Shown: positions 1-9,766 of the stretch, in pieces
How positions within the stretch are numbered: the first letter of the stretch is position 1
How the letters are laid out: every line of letters starts with the position of its first letter
Source: Kurthia massiliensis
Lineage (GTDB): Bacteria; Bacillota; Bacilli; Bacillales_A; Planococcaceae
Direction: 5' to 3'
NCBI RefSeq assembly: GCF_000285555.1
Contig: NZ_HE611005.1
Coordinates: 1-60,813 of the forward strand
DNA length: 60,813 bases
The notes under the pieces: generated by a model
Told to the model about the DNA's origin: nothing
The model's input: the letters and a program-made list of their open reading frames with translations, nothing else
Database searches by the model: none
Program-made: the position numbers and the translations under genes

Positions 1-10
1 CGACTCACTT

Positions 11-39
11 ATTATATCATCATATTTTTTAGTTGTCAA
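11..39 (-). promoter_or_regulatory. Sigma-A promoter pointing out of the window (most downstream of three)
   Basis: Read on the minus strand, a perfect TTGACA (34-39) is separated by exactly 17 bases from a perfect TATAAT (11-16). It directs transcription leftward past base 1. Such a fully consensus promoter stacked behind two others is typical of rRNA operons, but the transcribed gene lies outside the window. Confidence 0.8.
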
Positions 40-88
40 CACTTTTTTAAAAATTTTCTAAAGAAGTTTTTCGGTGAACAACTATTTA

Positions 89-118
89 ATAATAACACTT
101 CAACATTTAAGTTGTCAA
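89..118 (-). promoter_or_regulatory. Second tandem leftward sigma-A promoter
   Basis: Minus-strand TTGACA (113-118) is followed after 18 bases by TATTAT (89-94), or after 17 by TTATTA. It lies about 79 bases upstream of the first promoter and shares the sequence TTGACAACT with it, suggesting duplication of a promoter module. Confidence 0.6.
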
Positions 119-149
119 TGTTTTTGTTTGTCTCTTAAAGACAAGACTT

Positions 150-178
150 ATTATATACTCGAATAACAAACAATGCAA
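150..178 (-). promoter_or_regulatory. Third tandem leftward sigma-A promoter
   Basis: Minus-strand TTGCAT (173-178), a 17-base spacer and TATAAT (150-155). The -10 box is followed by AAGT, as in the first promoter. The rest of bases 1-250 is AT-rich with no gene visible. Confidence 0.65.
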
Positions 179-260
179 TAGTTTTTTCAAAAAAAGTTTT
201 CAATTTATATCTTTTTCGTTTTATACTCATTTTAATACATGTTTTTGAGAGGTGTTTACA

Positions 261-1250
261 TTGATCTTCAACATAAAAGACCATCCCTTTTCTATTCAAA
301 ATCACTATATAACAATACCGAATACAGCGCCTATATCACTAGCGTTATGTACGGTTGTTATTAGAATAGATGATAAACAGACGATTGTGCAAGGATTTTT
401 CCCACATTTTTATGAGTGGATTGCATATTGTTGCGTAACAACATTTCAACACGCACAGCTTTTACTCGTGAATCAAAACACAACATTTGAATTGTTCACG
501 CTCGAACCGACGCGCGGTCATCAATTGCTGATGTATAGCTACAATCAGCTATGCTATAAAATCGGTCGCTCTTCTAGTGTCGTACGCAATGCAGCTGGTC
601 AATACGATGCGCGATTTTCTTCACAACTTGAACGTTATGTGCAACAGCACAAACAGTTGCAATTATCCCCTACAAAACAACACGATATGACAACGATTTT
701 AACGGATGATGATTATGCGCTATTGCTACCGTACGTCGAGGAAATCATAGTCGACTATATGCCAAAAGAAAAAGCACAGCATTTTATAGCACAACTGGCG
801 ATAGGTTGTCGTATTTTAAACGACGTACTCCGCAATTATCGTGTTATTCCTAAACTTCATTTACATCTAGGAAAAAAAGGGACGAACGGTTACTATGATC
901 AAGCGTCACAAACGATTGGTCTTTATTATAAATATGACCGCGATACGGCGATGCAATTAGCGCTATTTCATGAATATGGCCATCTTTATGATAAACAGCA
1001 ACAGCAAATTCCTTTCTATAAGAAGAAACGCCAATATATATATGAACAACTGCAACATGATACGACTTTAAGAGCCATTATACAAGATCGTACGATTACC
1101 GATGACTATCGGCAATATTTATTGTCGATTGATGAAGTAATGGCGCGACTATTTGAAAGCACGATCTATTATCACTATTACGGTACATGCAGTGATAAAC
1201 CATTTTTATTTACCACAGCAGAAATAAAAAAGGCTAGCATCATTTGCTAG
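261..1250 (+). CDS. Putative zinc metallopeptidase with HEXXH motif, family not recognised
   Basis: The protein carries HEYGH at about residues 237-241, the gluzincin zinc-binding and catalytic signature, in a helix context (LALFHEYGHLYD). No signal peptide or membrane helix is visible, so it is probably cytoplasmic. An upstream GTG at 252 would also be in frame, but the site GAGAGGTG lies six bases before TTG 261, so the TTG is preferred. The protein is rich in Gln, His and Tyr. HEXXH near the C-terminal third recalls ImmA/IrrE-type peptidases, but no partner HTH gene is adjacent and the family is not established. Its stop codon is inside its own terminator hairpin. Confidence 0.6.
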   Translation: MIFNIKDHPFSIQNHYITIPNTAPISLALCTVVIRIDDKQTIVQGFFPHFYEWIAYCCVTTFQHAQLLLVNQNTTFELFTLEPTRGHQLLMYSYNQLCYKIGRSSSVVRNAAGQYDARFSSQLERYVQQHKQLQLSPTKQHDMTTILTDDDYALLLPYVEEIIVDYMPKEKAQHFIAQLAIGCRILNDVLRNYRVIPKLHLHLGKKGTNGYYDQASQTIGLYYKYDRDTAMQLALFHEYGHLYDKQQQQIPFYKKKRQYIYEQLQHDTTLRAIIQDRTITDDYRQYLLSIDEVMARLFESTIYYHYYGTCSDKPFLFTTAEIKKASIIC

Positions 1251-1257
1251 CCTTTCT
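1226..1257. terminator. Bidirectional terminator overlapping a stop codon
   Basis: Nine-base arms AGGCTAGCA (1231-1239) and TGCTAGCCT (1245-1253), flanked by A-rich and T-rich tracts, sit between the convergent metallopeptidase and bdhA genes. The TAG stop at 1248-1250 lies in the right arm. Confidence 0.75.
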
Positions 1258-1263
1258 TCTATA

Positions 1264-2313
1264 TTACATATCGCCGCTTAGTTTCACTAAGATTTTCGCT
1301 TGTGACTTATCATTTGTTAACGCTTCAAAGCCCTTTTCAACGATATCATCTAATTCAATTTGATCGGTAATGATGCCTTGTGGTTTTAGTTGACCTGTAC
1401 CCATTAAATCAATCGTTTGACGGAATGATGTTGGCGTATAGGCAATCGATGATGTCAATTTGACACCGGTATTCGTTAATTGCATCGGATTCCACTCAAC
1501 TGCATGCGCAAAGATCGATACGATCACGACTGTTCCACGTGGGCGCGTTACTTCTATAGAAGATTTCAACGTTTGTTGTACACCTGCTACTTCAAATGTT
1601 ACATCAGCCCCTTCTGGCGCGTAACGTTTCATCGCTTCTACTGGATCTACTTCTGCTGAATTAAATACAGCTGTCGCGCCGAGGTCTTTCGCCATTTGTA
1701 AACGTTCTTGTGATAAATCAAAAACGACAATATTGCTTGCACCGGCTGCCTTCGCTGCAAGTAACGTTAAAACGCCGATTGGACCAGCGCCAAAAATTGC
1801 AACATTATCACCGAATAGTAGATTACCTTCTTTGACCGCTTGCATTGCGACCGCTGTCGGTTCTACTAACGCACCGTCTTGTAACGTCAATGTATCTGGT
1901 AGCTTATAAACGTTTGATGCTGGTGCGTTGGCAAATGATGTGAAACCACCATCACCGTGAAGACCGATAAAGCTAAATCCATCGTAGCAATCTAAATCTT
2001 CTGGTTTGTTGCCATATGTTAATGTCGGGTTCACTGCAACGCGATCCCCTACTTTGACCGTTGTCACGTCTTTACCGACTTTTTCAACGATGCCGGCAAA
2101 TTCATGCCCCATAATAATAGGTGCAATTTCTCCTGTTAATGCATCAGCTCCATCAACTGGTACAAATACAGGTCCTTCTTGATATTCATGTAAATCTGAG
2201 CCACAAATACCCGCCCATGCGACGCGTACTGTCACTTCATTGTCTTTTAGTGGCTTTAACTGTTTATCCTCGATACGAATATCTTTTTGGCCATGCCAAA
2301 CTGCTGCTTTCAT
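1264..2313 (-). CDS. bdhA: (R,R)-butanediol dehydrogenase / zinc alcohol dehydrogenase
   Basis: Medium-chain dehydrogenase/reductase interconverting acetoin and 2,3-butanediol with NAD(H), a redox-balancing step of overflow metabolism. Visible features are the catalytic zinc motif GICGSDLHEY (Cys near 37), GHEFAG, the fingerprint GAGPIG and the GALVEPTAVAM segment. The lobe that holds a structural zinc with four Cys in most relatives has only one Cys here (around LDCYDGFSFIGL); from memory, Bacillus subtilis BdhA has the same zinc-free lobe, so this is a family trait rather than damage. ATG 2313 is preferred because AGGGGG lies about eight bases upstream; an in-frame TTG at 2319 is too close to that site. 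Confidence 0.88.
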   Translation of the reverse strand: MKAAVWHGQKDIRIEDKQLKPLKDNEVTVRVAWAGICGSDLHEYQEGPVFVPVDGADALTGEIAPIIMGHEFAGIVEKVGKDVTTVKVGDRVAVNPTLTYGNKPEDLDCYDGFSFIGLHGDGGFTSFANAPASNVYKLPDTLTLQDGALVEPTAVAMQAVKEGNLLFGDNVAIFGAGPIGVLTLLAAKAAGASNIVVFDLSQERLQMAKDLGATAVFNSAEVDPVEAMKRYAPEGADVTFEVAGVQQTLKSSIEVTRPRGTVVIVSIFAHAVEWNPMQLTNTGVKLTSSIAYTPTSFRQTIDLMGTGQLKPQGIITDQIELDDIVEKGFEALTNDKSQAKILVKLSGDM

Positions 2314-2482
2314 ATACAAAACCCCCTAGGTATGTGATACACCTCCATTGTTACGCATCAATTATCATATGACAAACATTTTTTCAAAAAAATGTATTTT
2401 CAAGTTGTAAAAATGACAATCTTGTAAACAGCGTGCAAATTGCTACATATGATATGCTAAAACATAACGAGAGGTGATCATA

Positions 2483-3073
2483 TTGACAATCAAACGATTA
2501 GCAGTAACGGGTTATAAAGCACATGAACTTGGGATTTTTAATGACAATCATCCAGGGCTTCCCGTTATTAAAGAGGCGTTGAAAAATCGTTTAACGACTT
2601 GCATCGAAGAAGGGCTAGAGTGGGTACTCGTTAGCGGGCAACTTGGCATCGAAACATGGACAGTAGAAGTCGTCTGGGAGCTACAACAAACGTATCCTGA
2701 TTTAAAATATGCGATCATGACGCCATTTCTGGACCAAGAAAAAAATTGGAACGACCAAAAAAAAATGCATTATCAAGATATGATGGCACGCGCCGATTTT
2801 ACGACTGCCATTACAAATCGTCCGTACGAGGCGCCGTGGCAGTTCGTCGAGAAAAATAAGTTTTTCGTCTTACATTCAGACGGCTATTTAATCGTTTACG
2901 ATGAAGACCAAGAAGGTTCACCAAAATATGTGAAAAGCCTCGTCGAAACGTATATCGACAAGCATGATCCGACGTATACGTTAATGACGATTGACGCCTA
3001 CGATTTACAAGTCGTCGGTGAAGAAATTCAAGAACGTCTTTGGGCAGAACAAGATATTGGATTTAGTGAATAA
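2483..3073 (+). CDS. ypsA: YpsA-like SLOG/DUF1273 family protein
   Basis: About 196 residues. The start TIKRLAVTGYKAHELGIF and the segment WVLVSGQLGIETW match the Rossmann-like SLOG fold of YpsA (DUF1273), in which Gly-rich loops may bind a nucleotide-type ligand. YpsA homologues affect cell division in Firmicutes by published work, but the ligand is unknown. TTG 2483 is chosen over GTG 2474 because GAGAGGTGA sits at the right distance before the TTG and would overlap the GTG. Single gene, divergent from bdhA and ending in a terminator shared with gdh. Confidence 0.85.
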   Translation: MTIKRLAVTGYKAHELGIFNDNHPGLPVIKEALKNRLTTCIEEGLEWVLVSGQLGIETWTVEVVWELQQTYPDLKYAIMTPFLDQEKNWNDQKKMHYQDMMARADFTTAITNRPYEAPWQFVEKNKFFVLHSDGYLIVYDEDQEGSPKYVKSLVETYIDKHDPTYTLMTIDAYDLQVVGEEIQERLWAEQDIGFSE

Positions 3074-3103
3074 AAAAAGAGCCGCTGCTGCGACTCTTTT
3101 TTT
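3073..3103. terminator. Bidirectional terminator between ypsA and gdh
   Basis: AGAGCCGC-TGCT-GCGACTCT hairpin with one mismatch, preceded by an A tract and followed by a T tract, between convergent genes. Confidence 0.75.
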
Positions 3104-3107
3104 CATA

Positions 3108-3932
<825 letters not shown>

Positions 3933-4070
3933 CTATTTCTGTATTCCCGATTTGAAACGATTTGAACATACATTTATTGTAAAGGATAATATTGGCAAAA
4001 GAAAATATTTTTCATATAAATTTTGTAGCATTTTAACTATAGGTTTATACATATCAGCGAAATGTGCATA

Positions 4071-4107
4071 AAAAAAGCGACGTTCATCGCGGAACATCGC
4101 TTTTTTC
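4071..4107 (-). terminator. Terminator of xpt-pbuX
   Basis: Arms AAGCGATGTTC / GAACGTCGCTT read on the minus strand with a run of T, directly after the pbuX stop. Confidence 0.75.
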
Positions 4108-4111
4108 ACGT

Positions 4112-5479
4112 TTATGCTTGTTTTTCTGTTAACTCTTTTTGAGAAAATTCAACGGCTTGTTTGCGTGGATTGATCGCGTCTAATTCTGCTTGTGCTTCTG
4201 TAGACATCGCTTCACGTTTCCAAGGAATCATATTGAATACGATATTTAAAACAATTGCTGTTAAGCTACCAGCGACGATACCGTTACTTGTCAGTAATTG
4301 AACGCTTTCTGGTAACACTTTAAAGATTTCTGGTAATACGGTAACCCCTAGGCCCATTCCTAATGAACAAGCGACGATCATCGCATTGCCTTCGTTATGG
4401 CCAATTGCGACCGCTAACATTTTCACACCTTGTGACATCACTGTACCGAACATGACGATCATTGCGCCGCCAAGTACAGATGTTGGAATGACTGTCGTTA
4501 ATGCGGCAATTTTCGGTAAGAAACCGAGCGCTACAAGCATGAAACCTGTAATGACGATAACAGAGCGTTTTTTCACACCCGTCATTTGCATTAAACCAAC
4601 GTTTTGAGAAAACGCTGTGTATGGGAATGAGTTAAAAATACCACCGATAATTGACGCTAAACCTTCTGAACGGTAACCGCGTGCTAATGCTTTTTGATCA
4701 ATCGGTGTATTTGTCATATTGCTAAGTGCAAAGTAAGAACCTGTTGATTCTACTAATGAAACAAGTGCTACAAGTGTCATTGTGACAATTGGTACGATTT
4801 CGAATGTTGGTGTTGCAAAGTAGAACGGCTTCACGACGTGTAACCATGACGCATTTGCGACATTTGTAAAATCTACTTTACCCATAAATCCGCCAATGAC
4901 TGAACCGGCAACTAAGCCGATTAAAATGGCAATTGAGCGTACAAAACCTGTAGAGAAACGGTATACGAGTATGATAATTAACATCGTTGCAAATGCTAAA
5001 ATCACATTTTCTGCTGACGCGTAATCTTTGCTCGTCGCGTCACCACCAGCAGCGTTATTAAAAGCTACTGGAATAAGCGTTAAACCGATAATCGTTACGA
5101 CAGAACCTGTCACGATTGGTGGGAAAAATTTTACAAGATGTCCGAAGAATCCTGAGATTAAAATAATAATCAAACCTGATGCAATAATAGAACCATAAAT
5201 CGCACCTAAACCATGACCGGTACCGATTGTAATAATCGGTGTAACGGCTGTAAATGTACATCCTAAAACGATTGGTAAACCGATACCGAATGCTTTTCCG
5301 CGCATGACTTGAAGTAATGTCGCGATCCCGCACATCATAATATCGATTGATACTAAATACGTCATTTGTGCAGCGTTAAAGCCGAGCGCGCCACCGATAA
5401 TAATCGGTACTAAAATCGCGCCCGCATACATTGCTAATAAATGTTGAATCCCGAGTGTCGCAAGTTTTGCCTTGTTCAT
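4112..5479 (-). CDS. pbuX: Xanthine permease, NCS2 (nucleobase:cation symporter-2) family
   Basis: 455 residues with roughly 14 hydrophobic segments. It begins KLATLGIQHLLAMYAGAILVP and contains the NCS2 signature region around NVGLMQMTGVKKRSV. It is the second gene of a two-gene operon with xpt, about 15 bases after it, the standard Bacillales arrangement for xanthine uptake followed by phosphoribosylation. Substrate specificity is inferred from the operon partner and the upstream purine riboswitch. Confidence 0.9.
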   Translation of the reverse strand: MNKAKLATLGIQHLLAMYAGAILVPIIIGGALGFNAAQMTYLVSIDIMMCGIATLLQVMRGKAFGIGLPIVLGCTFTAVTPIITIGTGHGLGAIYGSIIASGLIIILISGFFGHLVKFFPPIVTGSVVTIIGLTLIPVAFNNAAGGDATSKDYASAENVILAFATMLIIILVYRFSTGFVRSIAILIGLVAGSVIGGFMGKVDFTNVANASWLHVVKPFYFATPTFEIVPIVTMTLVALVSLVESTGSYFALSNMTNTPIDQKALARGYRSEGLASIIGGIFNSFPYTAFSQNVGLMQMTGVKKRSVIVITGFMLVALGFLPKIAALTTVIPTSVLGGAMIVMFGTVMSQGVKMLAVAIGHNEGNAMIVACSLGMGLGVTVLPEIFKVLPESVQLLTSNGIVAGSLTAIVLNIVFNMIPWKREAMSTEAQAELDAINPRKQAVEFSQKELTEKQA

Positions 5480-5494
5480 TGTATTGTTTGCCTC

Positions 5495-6094
<600 letters not shown>

Positions 6095-6102
6095 TTATTA
6101 AC

Positions 6103-6162
6103 AAAAAAACTCGCAGTCCATTACCCTATCGTGTGCTACGAGTAGGGCAATAAACTCCGAGT
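6103..6162 (-). terminator. Riboswitch-controlled terminator upstream of xpt
   Basis: Minus-strand RNA folds as a long hairpin: ACTCGGAGT pairs with ACTGCGAGT at the base (two G mismatches) and TTATTGCCCTA pairs with TAGGGTAAT above it, followed by seven T. It is the expression platform; ligand binding by the aptamer would leave it free to stop transcription. Confidence 0.85.
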
Positions 6163-6205
6163 AATAAGTCGAATTAAAAAAATGGTATCCCATTTTAGTA
6201 GATTG

Positions 6206-6280
6206 CCTCTCATAGTCGATTCGTTAACGGCGAATCGGTAGAAACTTGTGGGCCATATCCCCACGATTATATGAGTAAGT
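6206..6280 (-). promoter_or_regulatory. Purine riboswitch aptamer, guanine class
   Basis: On the minus strand the conserved purine-aptamer order is present: ACTCATATAATCG, GATATGG, AGTTTCTACC, CGACTATGAG. The base that decides specificity in the junction (C in CGACTATG; T in adenine riboswitches) is C, indicating guanine/hypoxanthine/xanthine recognition. It lies in the xpt-pbuX leader and should repress at high guanine. Confidence 0.93.
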
Positions 6281-6319
6281 TGTTCTAAATTGTTTATTGT
6301 TAAAAGAAATAATGTACAA

Positions 6320-6347
6320 AGTATATCATTGTTACATACAAAATCAA
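6320..6347 (-). promoter_or_regulatory. Candidate xpt-pbuX promoter
   Basis: Minus-strand TTGATT (6342-6347), 16-base spacer, TATACT (6320-6325), about 40 bases before the aptamer. The remaining 6350-6550 bases are AT-rich with no gene seen. Confidence 0.55.
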
Positions 6348-6552
6348 TATAAGTTTAAGATTTCTTTATTTTTAAAATATTAAGAAAATAAACCTATTTC
6401 TTAACATTCATTCGTTCATGTCAGATTTTTCAATCATTTTACGAACGATTTTCTCTTTTTCGTCAAAAATGTAAAGTTTAGCGATATGAAAAATAGTTCA
6501 CTTTACGTCATTTATTGACGCGTGACACCGGTGACGATATGCCTTAAATTAA

Positions 6553-6581
6553 CAAAAAAACACGATGCCGAAGCACCGTGC
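6553..6581 (-). terminator. lysP terminator
   Basis: GCACGGTGC-TTCG-GCATCGTG hairpin with a UUCG tetraloop and a T-rich tail on the minus strand, right after lysP. Confidence 0.8.
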
Positions 6582-6587
6582 TTTTCA

Positions 6588-8045
6588 TTAATCTTGACGA
6601 CGATTTGTTTCTAAATCGACATCTTCTAATTTAATCACTTTCGTTTTGTGGACGATTTTGTAACCGAACCATAGTAATAAGAAGATCGGCACACCGATGA
6701 ATGATACTAAAATGCCCATCCAATCGATTGAATTACCAAGTACCGCGTCTTTCCCTTGACCAACAACGACGATGAAACATAATACGAACGCGAAAATTGG
6801 ACCAAATGGATAAAATCCTGACTTGTATGGTAGCTCACTCACATCGTGGCCTTGTGCGATAAACGCTTTACGGAAGCGGTAATGACTTGCTGCCATACCG
6901 AGCCATGCGATGAACCCACACATACCTGATGCGTTTAATAACCAAATGTATACTTCCCCACCACCAAATTTTGATGATAAGAATGATAGACAAGCGACTA
7001 ATACTGTTACAACTAATGCTGCAACCGGTACGCCACCTTTGTTTAATTTTAAGAAAATTTTCGGTGCTAGACCGTCTTTTGCTAATTGCCAAAGCGTACG
7101 AGATGATGCGTATAAACCTGAGTTACCTGCCGATAAAATCGCTGTTAATACGACCGCATTCATTAACGTTGCCGCAAAACCGATACCCGCATTTTCAAAT
7201 ACTAATGTGAATGGGCTAACGGCTACGCTGTCATTATCGTTAATTAAACGTGAATCTGTATAAGGAATTAATAAACCGATTGCGAATAACGCTAAAATGT
7301 AAAACAGTAAAATACGCCAGAAAATTGATTTAACAGCTTTTGGAATTGTTTTTTCCGGATCTTTTGCTTCACCTGCTGTCGCACCAAGTAATTCTGTCCC
7401 TTGGAACGAGAATCCTGCCGCTAAGAAAATACCGAACATCGCTAAGAAACCGCCATGGAATGGACCATCTCCTTCGAAGAAGTTCGTGAAGCCGACTGGT
7501 GCATTACCACCGATAATGCCGAAGATCATTAAGAACGACGTAATTAAGAAGATGATAATCGTTGCGACTTTAATAAATGCAAACCAATATTCACTTTCAC
7601 CGAACGTATTTACGGATAAATAATTCAATAAGAAAATGATAATTAAAAATGCGGCACTCCAAATATATGAAGGTGTATCTGGGAACCAGTATTTCATAAC
7701 GATAGCAACCGCTGCGACTTCTGCGGCGATCGTTACAGCCCAGTTATACCAATAGTTCCAACCGAGTGCGAATCCAAGTGATGGGTCGATAAATTTTGTT
7801 GCGTACGTACTCATTGATGAGACCGGCATGTACGCGGACATTTCCCCGAGACCTGTCATTAAGAAGTAAACCATAATACCGATTAGCCCGTAAGCTAACA
7901 GTGCACCACCCGGACCTGCTTGCGCGATTGAGTTACCACTTGCAAGTAGTAAACCTGTACCGATCGTACCGCCAAGCGAGATCATCGTAATGTGGCGAGA
8001 TTTCAATCCACGACTAAGTTCGAGCTCTTCTGTTTTATTGCTCAT
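6588..8045 (-). CDS. lysP: Lysine permease (APC family)
   Basis: About 485 residues, 12 hydrophobic segments. The APC-family signature HITMISLGGTIGTGLLLASG is at the N-terminus, followed by FSFQGTELLGATAGEAKDPE typical of basic amino-acid permeases. A longer reading frame upstream is unlikely: AGAGGAAA lies just before ATG 8045. Lysine specificity is supported independently by a lysine riboswitch in the leader, which fits import of lysine when the cell is short of it. Single gene with its own terminator. Confidence 0.92.
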   Translation of the reverse strand: MSNKTEELELSRGLKSRHITMISLGGTIGTGLLLASGNSIAQAGPGGALLAYGLIGIMVYFLMTGLGEMSAYMPVSSMSTYATKFIDPSLGFALGWNYWYNWAVTIAAEVAAVAIVMKYWFPDTPSYIWSAAFLIIIFLLNYLSVNTFGESEYWFAFIKVATIIIFLITSFLMIFGIIGGNAPVGFTNFFEGDGPFHGGFLAMFGIFLAAGFSFQGTELLGATAGEAKDPEKTIPKAVKSIFWRILLFYILALFAIGLLIPYTDSRLINDNDSVAVSPFTLVFENAGIGFAATLMNAVVLTAILSAGNSGLYASSRTLWQLAKDGLAPKIFLKLNKGGVPVAALVVTVLVACLSFLSSKFGGGEVYIWLLNASGMCGFIAWLGMAASHYRFRKAFIAQGHDVSELPYKSGFYPFGPIFAFVLCFIVVVGQGKDAVLGNSIDWMGILVSFIGVPIFLLLWFGYKIVHKTKVIKLEDVDLETNRRQD

Positions 8046-8102
8046 AAACTTTTTCCTCTTTTCCCTATTGCATATCAAGGTCTAACGGTGGTTTTTCTTC
8101 AT

Positions 8103-8140
8103 AGAAAAACCCATTCTAGAGCTAGTCGTCTAAAATGGGT
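8103..8140 (-). terminator. Lysine riboswitch terminator
   Basis: ACCCATTTTAGA / TCTAGAATGGGT arms with one mismatch followed by TTTTTCT on the minus strand, between the aptamer and lysP. It is the expected off-state element of the riboswitch. Confidence 0.85.
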
Positions 8141-8171
8141 ATATATGTATGATGTCCCACCAAACTTAGAT

Positions 8172-8350
8172 TAAAGATAGCTCAACACGTTTTCACGTGA
8201 CAGTTCTGCACCTATTAAGCGACAGCCCCAGCATTCAAACGAAAAAGCATTTGAAATACTTCGGCAAACGTTCCTTTCAACTATCGTCAGTAATGCTTTT
8301 TCATTTCGGATAGTTTACTTATAGCGTTCGCGACCTCTACCTCACCTTTT
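8172..8350 (-). promoter_or_regulatory. Lysine riboswitch (L-box)
   Basis: The minus strand shows the L-box signatures in order: GAGGTAGAGGTCGCGA (8328-8343), ATAAGTA, GGAACGTTTGCCGAA, GCTGGGGCTG, AACTGTCAC and GAGCTATC (8176-8183). All main conserved blocks are present and spaced as in known lysC/lysP leaders. High lysine should favour the downstream terminator. Confidence 0.93.
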
Positions 8351-8393
8351 TTGCTGGATGAGGCATTGCAATATTCTTTTTTATACATGTTTA

Positions 8394-8422
8394 ATTCTAA
8401 TATAAATACATATCTACTTCAA
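8394..8422 (-). promoter_or_regulatory. lysP promoter
   Basis: Minus-strand TTGAAG (8417-8422), exactly 17 bases, TAGAAT (8394-8399). The start point near 8387 gives a leader that contains the complete riboswitch. Confidence 0.6.
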
Positions 8423-8529
8423 GACTTAATTTCCGATATAATTGATGTAATTTTCTGTAATTTTATCGAGACAAAGCGATTTGGAAAATGATACCCTTAA
8501 TGACAGAAATATAAATTTGGAGGATATTT

Positions 8530-9732
8530 ATGAATCATACAACAGAGACGTCCCGGAAATGGACGAAAGCAACGTGGATTTTCGTGCTCGGCATCGTTTG
8601 TATTTCGTTTACGATGCGTTCTCCGATTACATCTGTCGGACCGATTATTGAACTTTTACGCAAGGATTTACACATTTCAAATGTCGTTGTAGGTTTTATC
8701 ACGACGATTCCCCTGCTCGCGTTTGCTATCGTATCGCCAATCGTACCGAAAGTGTCACGTCGCTTCGGCATCGAACGCACATTATTTATCGCACTTTTCA
8801 TTTTAGGTATCGGCGTGTTATTACGCTCGGTCGGTACGAGCATGCCATTATATATCGGCACCGTTTTAATCGGTGTCGGGATTGCTTTTAGTAACGTCTT
8901 AATGCCGAGCTTGATTAAATTACGTTTTCCGTTTCAAATCGGTTTACTAACAGCAATTTTCACGGTCGCGATGAACATTACCGCTAGTCTCGCAGCAGGT
9001 GTGAGCTACCCAATTGCGATGACAACACTCGGTTGGCAAGGTGCGCTCGGTATTTGGCTCGTCTTTATTATCGTTGCGCTAATCATTTGGCTACCGCAAA
9101 CGAAAACGACCTTCCATACGACGGCAACGCACGTACAAGGTGAACGTCCGAAAAAAGCGATTTGGCGCTACCCGCTGACGTGGGCGCTGACGTTTGCGAT
9201 GGGTTTCCAATCGCTATTGTTTTATACGACTGCTGCATGGGTACCATCGATGCTCGTTGACCAAGGAATGAGCGCGAATGCAGCCGGCGCGATGTTTTCG
9301 ATGATGCAACTCGCGCAACTACCGATGACATTTTTAATCCCGATTTTAGCAGATAAGGCAAAAGACCAACGTCCACTCGTCGTCATGTTTAGCGCGCTAT
9401 ACGTTATCGGATTTTGTGGTCTATTACTCGACTTCACGCAATTTACGTGGCTATGGATGATATTACTCGGACTTGCAGGAGGCGCGTCGTTCGGCATTTG
9501 TATGATGTTTTTCTCAGTGCGTGCCCGCAATGCTTACGAAGCGGCAGAACTTTCCGGTTTCGGCCAATCTATCGGCTACTTACTTGCCGCAGTTGGTCCG
9601 GTGCTGTACAGTTATTTATACGACGTGTTTGGTCATTATCATGCCGCGAATTATTTATATATTGTCGTCACCGTTTTATTATTCATTTGTGCTTATACAG
9701 GCGCGAAAAATCGCTTCGTCACGAACGATTAA
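8530..9732 (+). CDS. MFS transporter, CynX/NimT (cyanate transporter-like) family
   Basis: 400 residues with about 12 membrane segments. The N-terminal SFTMRSPITSVGPIIELLRKDL and the GFITTIPLLAFAIVSPIVPKVSRRFG loop match the CynX/YycB branch of the major facilitator superfamily. Substrate not predictable; relatives move nitroimidazoles, cyanate or other small molecules, and no cyanase is nearby. TTGGAGGA precedes the ATG. Single gene ending in a strong terminator. Confidence 0.8.
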   Translation: MNHTTETSRKWTKATWIFVLGIVCISFTMRSPITSVGPIIELLRKDLHISNVVVGFITTIPLLAFAIVSPIVPKVSRRFGIERTLFIALFILGIGVLLRSVGTSMPLYIGTVLIGVGIAFSNVLMPSLIKLRFPFQIGLLTAIFTVAMNITASLAAGVSYPIAMTTLGWQGALGIWLVFIIVALIIWLPQTKTTFHTTATHVQGERPKKAIWRYPLTWALTFAMGFQSLLFYTTAAWVPSMLVDQGMSANAAGAMFSMMQLAQLPMTFLIPILADKAKDQRPLVVMFSALYVIGFCGLLLDFTQFTWLWMILLGLAGGASFGICMMFFSVRARNAYEAAELSGFGQSIGYLLAAVGPVLYSYLYDVFGHYHAANYLYIVVTVLLFICAYTGAKNRFVTND

Positions 9733-9764
9733 AAAAGGCAGTCCTCGACGGAGGACTGCCTTTT
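9731..9764. terminator. Bidirectional terminator
   Basis: AAGGCAGTCCTC-GACG-GAGGACTGCCTT, a perfect 12-base stem with A and T flanks, between the convergent MFS and glycoside hydrolase genes. Confidence 0.9.
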
Positions 9765-9766
9765 AT

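Noticed and set aside
1264..2313. Loss of structural zinc cysteines in bdhA as evidence of decay
   Set aside because: As I recall it, B. subtilis BdhA has the same zinc-free lobe; the catalytic residues are intact.
4112..5479. Antisense and alternative-frame open frames inside pbuX and other long genes
   Set aside because: They lack ribosome sites and plausible protein sequence and overlap clear family members.
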